Shown here piece by piece: positions 7,394-12,847 of a stretch of 12,847 nucleotides of DNA. This DNA is from CAZKYP01 sp964556885. GTDB lineage: Bacteria; Planctomycetota; Phycisphaerae; Sedimentisphaerales; Anaerobacaceae. Positions within the stretch are counted from its first letter, which is position 1, and each line of letters starts with the position of its first letter. The translations under genes and the position numbers were made by a program. Location of the stretch: contig CAZKYP010000095.1 in assembly GCA_964556885.1 (NCBI GenBank), positions 1 to 12,847 of the forward strand, given 5' to 3'. The notes below the pieces were generated by a model. The model saw only the letters and a program-made list of their open reading frames with translations, had not been told where the DNA came from and made no database searches.

Positions 7394-7464
7394 TTCCCTA
7401 AGTACGGGTATCGGTTCTTTCAAACATATGCTTTTTAATACGCACATCGCAGGGGTTAGCCCGC
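7266..7464 (-). ncRNA. ssrS: Probable 6S RNA (RNA polymerase-binding regulator)
   Basis: An RNA of about 199 nt can be drawn between a strong promoter and a strong terminator. Its first 25 nt (7464-7440) pair with its last 26 (7291-7266) in a long interrupted stem. That stem ends in GAUGU opposite GGCAUC, as I recall for the E. coli 6S closing stem. Inside, further paired blocks follow: AAAAAGC/GCUUUUU, GUUUGA/UCAAAC, CCCGUACUU/AAGUAAUGGG and GGGAAAUC/GAUUACCC. The tip is CCUA-CUCGA-UAGG. The whole is a single rod with internal loops and no multi-branch core, as expected for 6S RNA, which mimics an open promoter and sequesters housekeeping RNA polymerase. The size is typical (180-200 nt). I see no SRP, tmRNA or RNase P signature. 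Exact ends are inferred. A structured glgP leader is the main alternative. Confidence 0.7.
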
Positions 7465-7471
7465 AAAATCT

Positions 7472-7500
7472 TTTATACCACAATCCTTCATTAAAGTCAA
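7472..7500 (-). promoter_or_regulatory. Strong sigma70 promoter of the 6S-like RNA
   Basis: On the minus strand TTGACT (7495-7500) and TATAAA (7472-7477) are separated by exactly 17 bp, each 5/6 to consensus, with an extended -10 TG one base before the -10. A start at about G7464 coincides with the first base of the closing stem. The pheT stop is 70 bp further upstream. Confidence 0.8.
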
Positions 7501-7569
7501 TTAAATACAACCGAAATCAACTATAATCATCTTCATTCTATGTCGGCTCGGAAACCGTATTTTCTATAA

Positions 7570-9582
7570 TTATATTGCGCGCAATTCAGCAGTCACCGAT
7601 TCGGCAAGACTTTTTACAATCTCCGTCTGGAAATTATCAACTGTTTCATGGGTTAAAGTACCCTCTTCATCCCTGAAACATAATGAAAGGGTAACGCTTT
7701 TTTTACCCGAAGGTATGCTTTTACCACGATAAACTTCTACAAACCGCACATTCTGTAATTCAGCGGATGCGTTTTTTTCAATCGCCCTGGTAATATCCAC
7801 CCAGCGAACATTTTCCTCCACAATAATGGATAAATCACGCTGTATCGCTGGGAATCTCGGTATAGGTTTGAGTTTTACAATGCCTTTCTGCAATCCAAGC
7901 AGTGCTTCGAAATCCAATTCCGCCACACAGGGCCACAGTTCTGTAAAATCAAATTTTTCTCGAACAGCCTTAGAGATAATTCCTGCCGTTCCAATCTTTT
8001 TGGAGTTTACTACGATTTCCGCACCGGTTTTCGCCCAAAACAACTCGGCAGGATTAAACTGAATCTGGGATTGATTATCGATACTTTTGATAAGAGCCTC
8101 AATAACACCACTCAGTTCCCTGAAGTCACTGTCACAAACCAGCGTAAGCTTCGCCCTTTCAATCGGCAAGCTACCTTCATTTGAAGGTATGAACGTATCT
8201 GCAATTTCAAATATCCTGCATGGCAGATTCTTTGCATTAAAATTTGTCTTCAAGACGCTCAGCAGAGAACCGATGAGGGTCTGTCGAAGCATATTGGCGG
8301 TTTTTCTCGAAGCATCTCTTACGGCCAAATATTTCTCACCGGACGCTTCTGAAAACAGCATGGCAGTTGATTGCTCGACAAAACTGATGTTAATTGTCTC
8401 ATAGAAGCCGCAGCTATTTAGATACACTCCAATAGATTCGGTCAGTTTTTGGCGGGCGCCGACCGGAACTACTTCGATTTTAATCTTTCGCTCGGTTGGT
8501 ATTTTATTGTAACCATGTACCCGTGCAACCTCTTCAATCAGGTCCACCTCTCGATATACATCGCTCCGCCATGAAGGCACTATACAGACCACCGAGTCGC
8601 CGTTTACCTGTGGTTCGAAACATAAAGACGATAGAATTTTCTCCACTGTTGCCGGTGGAATCCGGATCCCAAGTAATTTACTCAACCGGGAAATTCGAAG
8701 GAAAACTTCCTTTTTTTCTATTTTCTTTGGATAGACATCGACGAGGCCTTTGGCTGTCTTTCCGCCGGATACCTGCATTATCAGTTGCGAGGTTCGCTGC
8801 GAAGCCCAGTCGACCCTCTCGATATCAACTATTCGTTCGAACCGAAAAGATGCTTCGGACGGCAAAGCAAGCCTTCGTGAAGTCGTACGAACGCAAACCG
8901 GGTCGAAATAAGCATCCTCCAATAGAATCGTCGTTGTCGTATCGCCAACCTCCGTATCCAGCCCCCCCATCACTCCGGCTATAGCCACAGGTCCTTTGGT
9001 ATCCGCAATAACCAGCATATCAGCGGCAAGCTCGCACTGTGTACCGTCGATGCTAATGAGCCGTTCGCCGGCCGCCGCTCTTCTGACAATTATCCTGCCA
9101 CCCGATATCTTATTATAATCGAACGCATGTGGCGGTTGTCCAGTTTCCATCATCGCGTAGTTAGTCGCATCGACCACATTGTTGACACTCCTCATACCAA
9201 CAGCTTCGAGACGCTTTTTCATCCAGTCCGGTGACGGCCCGACCTTGACCCCCTCAATAACCCGGGCTGTATACCTGCCGCATAATTCCGGCTCTTTTAT
9301 TTGTACATCCACAAGCTCTTTTACATCCCTGTCGGACTCATCCAGCTCAACCACCGGCATTTTTAACTGGCAACCAGTTGCAGCGGCTAACTCCCGCGCT
9401 ACCCCGATATAGCCAAGGCAATCTCCGCGATTGCTTGTCACCTCGAGGTCTATAACGAAATCGTTTTCCAACTGCTCTATCCCTTCACAGGGAAAACCTA
9501 CATCGCTCAGTATTTCGGCTATTCGTTCGGCTTCAAGGTTTGTCTCTATATAATCGTTTAACCAGCTCAGTAAAATCTTCAT
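7570..9582 (-). CDS. pheT: Phenylalanyl-tRNA synthetase beta subunit, lacking the EMAPII domain
   Basis: The beta subunit of the alpha2-beta2 PheRS helps charge tRNA-Phe and edits mischarged tyrosine. The 670 residues show the bacterial order with one absence. The first strand-helix unit (1-40) runs directly into DLEVTSNRGDCLGYIGVARE (45-64). The tRNA-binding EMAPII/OB domain, normally inserted there, is missing, which explains the length against about 795-800 in E. coli. B3/B4 editing domain: about 99-170 (MRSVNNVVDATNY, 130-142). B5: about 292-362 (PSWRSDVYREVDLIEEVARVHGY, 336-358). A catalytic-like core follows. The C-terminal FDX-ACB anticodon-binding domain is at about 575-668 (IPRFPAIQRDLSI, 574-586). 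Start ATG 9582 has only a weak GAG upstream; the stop is TAA. pheS is not adjacent here. No frameshift is visible at the missing domain, so this looks like a natural short form. Confidence 0.93.
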   Translation of the reverse strand: MKILLSWLNDYIETNLEAERIAEILSDVGFPCEGIEQLENDFVIDLEVTSNRGDCLGYIGVARELAAATGCQLKMPVVELDESDRDVKELVDVQIKEPELCGRYTARVIEGVKVGPSPDWMKKRLEAVGMRSVNNVVDATNYAMMETGQPPHAFDYNKISGGRIIVRRAAAGERLISIDGTQCELAADMLVIADTKGPVAIAGVMGGLDTEVGDTTTTILLEDAYFDPVCVRTTSRRLALPSEASFRFERIVDIERVDWASQRTSQLIMQVSGGKTAKGLVDVYPKKIEKKEVFLRISRLSKLLGIRIPPATVEKILSSLCFEPQVNGDSVVCIVPSWRSDVYREVDLIEEVARVHGYNKIPTERKIKIEVVPVGARQKLTESIGVYLNSCGFYETINISFVEQSTAMLFSEASGEKYLAVRDASRKTANMLRQTLIGSLLSVLKTNFNAKNLPCRIFEIADTFIPSNEGSLPIERAKLTLVCDSDFRELSGVIEALIKSIDNQSQIQFNPAELFWAKTGAEIVVNSKKIGTAGIISKAVREKFDFTELWPCVAELDFEALLGLQKGIVKLKPIPRFPAIQRDLSIIVEENVRWVDITRAIEKNASAELQNVRFVEVYRGKSIPSGKKSVTLSLCFRDEEGTLTHETVDNFQTEIVKSLAESVTAELRAI

Positions 9583-9624
9583 CTCTGTATCACCATAAAA
9601 ATATATAATCTTGACTTCGACAAT

Positions 9625-9653
9625 AACTTACCGCCTTAAATCCCTGCTGTCAA
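9625..9653 (-). promoter_or_regulatory. Possible pheT promoter
   Basis: On the minus strand a perfect TTGACA (9648-9653) is followed after 17 bp by TAAGTT (9625-9630), a weak 3/6 -10. The leader would be about 35 nt. I see no T-box (tRNA-sensing) leader in the 157-bp gap between pheT and the divergent ATPase gene; it is too short for one. Confidence 0.35.
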
Positions 9654-9724
9654 TGATTTTGAAATTCCATTCTTTTTTAATATCAGATATGGAAATTTCA
9701 GCTTTAATCGTTCTGAATCTCTTG

Positions 9725-9730
9725 TATAAT
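9725..9730 (+). promoter_or_regulatory. Perfect TATAAT box just before the ATPase start codon
   Basis: TATAAT at 9725-9730 ends 9 nt before ATG 9740. If used, transcription would begin about 9737-9740 and the mRNA would be leaderless or nearly so, which fits the absence of a Shine-Dalgarno site. The -35 region at 17-bp spacing (CTTTAA, 9702-9707) is poor. Confidence 0.3.
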
Positions 9731-9739
9731 AAACGGGCG

Positions 9740-11227
9740 ATGGACGATATTGAAAGACTGAAACAGCTTATCACAAACGGTTACTGCTGTATTTCCATAG
9801 TCACATACGAAGAACAGTATGCACTGGAAATAGTAAAACAGGCCGCTTTAGGTATGAATCATGATTTGTGGATATGGTCCGTTGCCGGCGGCGTCAGGGA
9901 CGGATTGCTGTCGGACAGCCTTTCAATAGCCAATACCGAATCACCTTCGGCCGGGCTTTGTAACCTGGCCGGGGCAAAGGGCGGCTCTATCTGCGTGACC
10001 CTCGACCTTGCCGAACACCTTAAGGGCGGCCTGACTCTAAGGACCTTCCGCGATATAATTGACCGCTTCGAGAAAAACGGCAGCACGCTGATTATGATTG
10101 ACAGCGAGGACAAGCTGCCCAGGGTTGCAAAATTATACGCACAGCCGTTCGAGATTTCCTATCCGGACAAGGACGAATTACAGGAAATAATCGTCCGGAC
10201 GCTGCGTCGTCTGCACAGTAAAAAACCCATCGAAATAGGTATCACCCAAAGAGGACTGGATACGATTATACGCAATCTTCGCGGCCTGACTCGACGGCAG
10301 GCCGAACGGGTAATAATCGACTCGGTATCCGACGACAGGCGATTTGATGATAATGACATAAACACCATTATTTCGAACAAGCGAAGAATGATACAGCGCG
10401 GCGGCCTGCTCGAATATATCCAGACACCACTTGACCTCAGTGAAATTGGAGGCATGAGGAATCTGAAAAGATGGCTATCCGAGAGGAAAGACGCTTTTAC
10501 ATCCAATGCCGAGGCATTCGGCATTCAGGCCCCAAAAGGCGTTCTTATGCTCGGCGTACAGGGCAGCGGCAAGAGCCTCTGCGCCAAGGCCATTGCAACA
10601 GCCTGGCATCAGCCGTTGCTGAGACTGGATCCCGGTATCCTTTTTGCCAGCTATATCGGCGAGTCCGAACGAAATCTGCGCGAGGCACTTCGCCAAACCG
10701 AATCCATGTCGCCGGTTATCTTATGGATTGATGAAATCGAAAAGGGTTTTGCATCCGCCGCAAGCCAAAGCACCGACGGCGGCCTGTCAAAAAGAATGTT
10801 CGGAACACTTTTAACCTGGATGCAGGAGCATCTTCCTCCTGTTTTTGTAATCGCAACTGCAAACGATATCGAGGCCCTACCGCCGGAACTGCTTCGCAAG
10901 GGCCGCTTTGATGAGATATTTTTCGTTGACCTGCCGGACGAACTGATGCGAAAGGAGATATTCGCAATTCACCTGAAAAAACGTAAACGAGCACCGGAAA
11001 AGTTTGACCTCGAAAAGCTGGCAAAAGAATCGGAAGGTTTCAGCGGCTCAGAGATCGAACAGGCGGTAATATCGGCTCTTCATCGGGCGTATACGGACAA
11101 AACCGAGCTGGACACGAACCGGATCCTCTCGGCGATCCGAACCTCACCTCCGTTATCTGTAACAATGGCTGAAAGCGTGGAATACCTGCGAGACTGGTCC
11201 AGGGGCAGATGCGTTCCGGCCGACTGA
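9740..11227 (+). CDS. ycf46: Ycf46-type AAA+ ATPase
   Basis: This is an AAA+ ATPase of the Ycf46 family known from cyanobacteria, plastid genomes and other bacteria. The molecular role is poorly known. The 495 residues have a degenerate N-terminal RecA-like region (1-215) with the family's YCCISIVTYEEQ start (15-26). A complete C-terminal AAA module follows: Walker A GVQGSGKS (272-279, K278), Walker B ILWIDEIEK (327-335, D331/E332), sensor 1 near N375, arginine-finger region LLRKGRFDE (384-392) and a lid helix SGSEIEQA (435-442). There is no membrane helix or protease motif, so it is not FtsH despite AAA similarity. I chose ATG 9740. An upstream in-frame TTG at 9611 adds 43 residues unlike the family, and a TATAAT box lies between. 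The stop is TGA. It is followed by two same-strand genes at 29- and 13-nt gaps, probably one transcript. Confidence 0.88.
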   Translation: MDDIERLKQLITNGYCCISIVTYEEQYALEIVKQAALGMNHDLWIWSVAGGVRDGLLSDSLSIANTESPSAGLCNLAGAKGGSICVTLDLAEHLKGGLTLRTFRDIIDRFEKNGSTLIMIDSEDKLPRVAKLYAQPFEISYPDKDELQEIIVRTLRRLHSKKPIEIGITQRGLDTIIRNLRGLTRRQAERVIIDSVSDDRRFDDNDINTIISNKRRMIQRGGLLEYIQTPLDLSEIGGMRNLKRWLSERKDAFTSNAEAFGIQAPKGVLMLGVQGSGKSLCAKAIATAWHQPLLRLDPGILFASYIGESERNLREALRQTESMSPVILWIDEIEKGFASAASQSTDGGLSKRMFGTLLTWMQEHLPPVFVIATANDIEALPPELLRKGRFDEIFFVDLPDELMRKEIFAIHLKKRKRAPEKFDLEKLAKESEGFSGSEIEQAVISALHRAYTDKTELDTNRILSAIRTSPPLSVTMAESVEYLRDWSRGRCVPAD

Positions 11228-11256
11228 AAAAAATATAAATTGTAAGGATATAATTT

Positions 11257-11661
11257 ATGAAAAAATACAAACCAACCACGATTTTCATCGTAATCTGTTT
11301 CGCGGTTATAAGTCTTGCAGGCTGCGTCGAACGAAAACTTACGATAAACACCAAGCCCGAGGGCGCTGTTGTCGTACTCAATGATGAGGAAATAGGAGAA
11401 TCTCCGGTTACAGTCAACTTCAACTGGTATGGAGACTACCGAGTCAGAATAAGCAAGGAAGGTTATGAAACACTAAACACTCACCGCAAGCTCAAAGGGC
11501 CATGGTATGATTATTTTCCTTTCGATTTTTTCGCCCAGATAATCGTTCCGAACAGAATCGTCGATTCGTACGAATGGACGTTCGAGCTTCCATCCGAACA
11601 ACAAATCAGCCGGGAAGAATTGATAAAAAAAGCCCAGGAAATGAAAAAGCAGCTACAATAA
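11257..11661 (+). CDS. PEGA-domain lipoprotein
   Basis: This small 134-residue protein is predicted to be exported and lipid-anchored. It has a charged N-terminus (MKKYK), a hydrophobic core and the lipobox LAGC, with the lipidated cysteine at C23. A PEGA domain (about 27-75) follows, with NTKPEGAVVVLND, GESPVTVNF and YRVRISKEGYE. PEGA domains are small beta modules on bacterial surface proteins, often thought to bind envelope components. The middle is aromatic-rich (WYDYFPFDFF, 83-92). The tail is helical and charged (ISREELIKKAQEMKKQL). AAGGA lies 8 nt before ATG 11257; the stop is TAA. It lies 29 nt after the ATPase gene and 13 nt before the symporter frame. Its specific function is unknown. 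Confidence 0.8.
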   Translation: MKKYKPTTIFIVICFAVISLAGCVERKLTINTKPEGAVVVLNDEEIGESPVTVNFNWYGDYRVRISKEGYETLNTHRKLKGPWYDYFPFDFFAQIIVPNRIVDSYEWTFELPSEQQISREELIKKAQEMKKQLQ

Positions 11662-11674
11662 CGGGGGATCGGAT

Positions 11675-12847
11675 TTGAAGCTCAAGATTCATACCCAGAT
11701 TCTTATCGCCATCGGCTCAGGCGTTGCTGTTGGAATTATTTTCGGGGAAAAGGCCGCTCATCTGCAAATCATCGGCGATATCTTCATCCGGCTTCTTAAA
11801 ATGATTATCATCCCTCTAATTTTATCCTCAATGGTGGCCGGCATTGTAAGCCTTGGTGACACTCGCAAATTAGGCAGCATCGGCCTTAAGACATTTATTT
11901 ATTACACGGTGACAACAACGCTGGCCGTCGGCGTCGGTCTTGTCCTTGTCAATATAATACATCCCGGCTCAGGCGTGGACCTGGCTACAGAAACATCAGT
12001 CGATTTATCCGACAGAGAGGTCCCATCCGTGGTCTCTATTATCGAGGATATTATCCCGGCCAATTTGTTGGATGCTATGGCTAAAGATAAAGTTTTAGCA
12101 ATAATATTTTTCTCTCTGATTTTAGGAGTCGCCATCAGCAGCATTGGTGAAAAGGGAAAATCGTTAGTAAGCTTATTCGAATCCTTCAACGCGGTAATGA
12201 TGAAAATAACCGGCTGGATTATGCACCTGGCGCCATTTGGAGTATTCGCTTTAATGGCTGATACAATTGGCAAAATGGGTCTGTCAGTCATAAAACCGCT
12301 GGTGATTTATATGACCACAGTGATTCTCGGCCTTGTTATCAACGCCTTTGTCACTCTGCCTGTAATTTTACGAATATTCGGAAAATACTCACCACTGAAA
12401 TTTTTCAACGATGTTTTCAGTGCAATAGCAACTGCATTCAGCACGGCCAGCAGTGCGGCAACTTTACCCATTACGATGGATTGTTTGCAGGAAAACACCG
12501 GTGTATCGAACAAGGTCACGAGCTTTGTGCTGCCTTTGGGAGCTACAGTAAATATGGACGGTACGGCTTTGTACGAAGCGGTTGCGGCCATGTTTATCGC
12601 ATAGGCATACGGAATCGAGCTCGGCATAGGCCAACAACTGACAATTATGCTGACAGCGACACTTGCATCTATCGGAGCCGCCGCTATTCCAGGCGCAGGG
12701 CTTGTCACGATGGTTATAGTTCTAAAAGCTGTAAATCTGCCATTGGAAGGTATCGGGATGATTTTAGCTGTTGACAGATTGCTGGATATGTTCCGAACAG
12801 CGGTAAACGTATGGGGTGACGCCTGCGGCGCCGTCGTCGTCGCAAAC
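11675..12847 (+). pseudogene. gltP: Dicarboxylate/glutamate:cation symporter interrupted by in-frame TAG (3' end outside window)
   Basis: The frame encodes a DAACS family (TC 2.A.23) secondary transporter of acidic amino acids or C4-dicarboxylates, with multiple hydrophobic helices. The TTG start at 11675 follows GGGGG at 7-nt spacing and gives the family-like MKLKIHTQILIAI. Visible motifs are HP1 STASSAATLP (about 252-261) and NMDGT (293-297). At codon 310 (12602-12604) a TAG interrupts FIA-[TAG]-AYG, where relatives usually have Gln (FIAQ). The same frame then continues intact to the window end with HP2 AAIPGAG (336-342) and D367, D371, R374, T375, N378 and D382. These match the GltPh residues D390, D394, R397, T398, N401 and D405. 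A single CAG-to-TAG change explains it. The truncated 309-residue product would lack HP2 and the last helix and should not transport. A sequencing error, strain polymorphism or suppression is possible. Confidence 0.85.

Noticed and set aside
7266..7464. The structured RNA as a cobalamin, lysine or FMN riboswitch, SRP RNA or tmRNA
   Set aside because: No B12-box, FMN or lysine consensus, SRP GGAAG/GNRA S-domain or tmRNA tag frame is visible, and the fold is a single rod rather than a multi-branch core.
8496..8984. A 162-codon plus-strand frame opposite pheT
   Set aside because: It is antisense to conserved B3/B4 and B5 regions, with a low-complexity Arg/Pro/Ser-rich translation typical of shadow frames.
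9611..9739. TTG 9611 as the start of the AAA+ ATPase
   Set aside because: The extra 43 residues do not resemble the Ycf46 N-terminus, which fits ATG 9740, and a TATAAT box lies inside the extension.
12602..12604. TAG as pyrrolysine or as a general sense codon
   Set aside because: The protein is not a methylamine methyltransferase, no PYLIS-like or pyl gene is visible, and glgP and the B12-protein gene use TAG as normal stops.

Overview
The window looks like chromosomal DNA of a free-living, probably heterotrophic bacterium of moderate GC content. My tentative placement is the Planctomycetota/PVC group, possibly Phycisphaerae-like. That rests on a short PheT, a Ycf46-type ATPase, a 'more phosphorylase'-type GlgP and few strong Shine-Dalgarno sites; no rRNA or other marker is present to prove it. 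I see no CRISPR array, insertion sequence, phage gene or integration site.

Layout from left to right. (1) The 3' part of a sodium/proline symporter gene (putP, +) is followed by a tRNA gene with anticodon CAT that has its own near-consensus promoter. (2) A small cobalamin-binding protein (-) resembles the sensor half of CarH-type photoreceptors but has no DNA-binding domain and lacks the usual lower-ligand histidine. (3) Next comes an AT-rich island of about 230 bp without a recognisable gene. (4) Citramalate synthase (cimA, -) starts the isoleucine pathway from pyruvate. It is divergent from a PTS IIA/PtsN-like protein (+). (5) Alpha-glucan phosphorylase (glgP, -) reads toward ptsN and seems to end at a terminator that lies inside the ptsN 3' end. 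(6) The 505-bp gap upstream of glgP holds a strong promoter, a roughly 199-nt rod-like structured RNA that I read as 6S RNA, and a strong intrinsic terminator, all on the minus strand. (7) PheRS beta subunit (pheT, -) is short because it lacks the EMAPII tRNA-binding domain. (8) Diverging from pheT is a plus-strand run: a Ycf46-type AAA+ ATPase, a PEGA-domain lipoprotein, and a dicarboxylate/glutamate:cation symporter. The symporter reading frame is broken by one in-frame TAG and then stays intact to the window end.

Most genes are housekeeping or central-metabolism functions: amino-acid uptake, isoleucine/citramalate synthesis, glycogen breakdown, Phe-tRNA charging and transport. No multi-gene accessory system is evident. 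The items most worth a second look are the amber codon at a normally Gln position in the symporter, the 6S-like RNA with repeated GGCCT-containing arms around its terminator, the EMAPII-less PheT, the ligand-less stand-alone B12 sensor and the AT-rich island.
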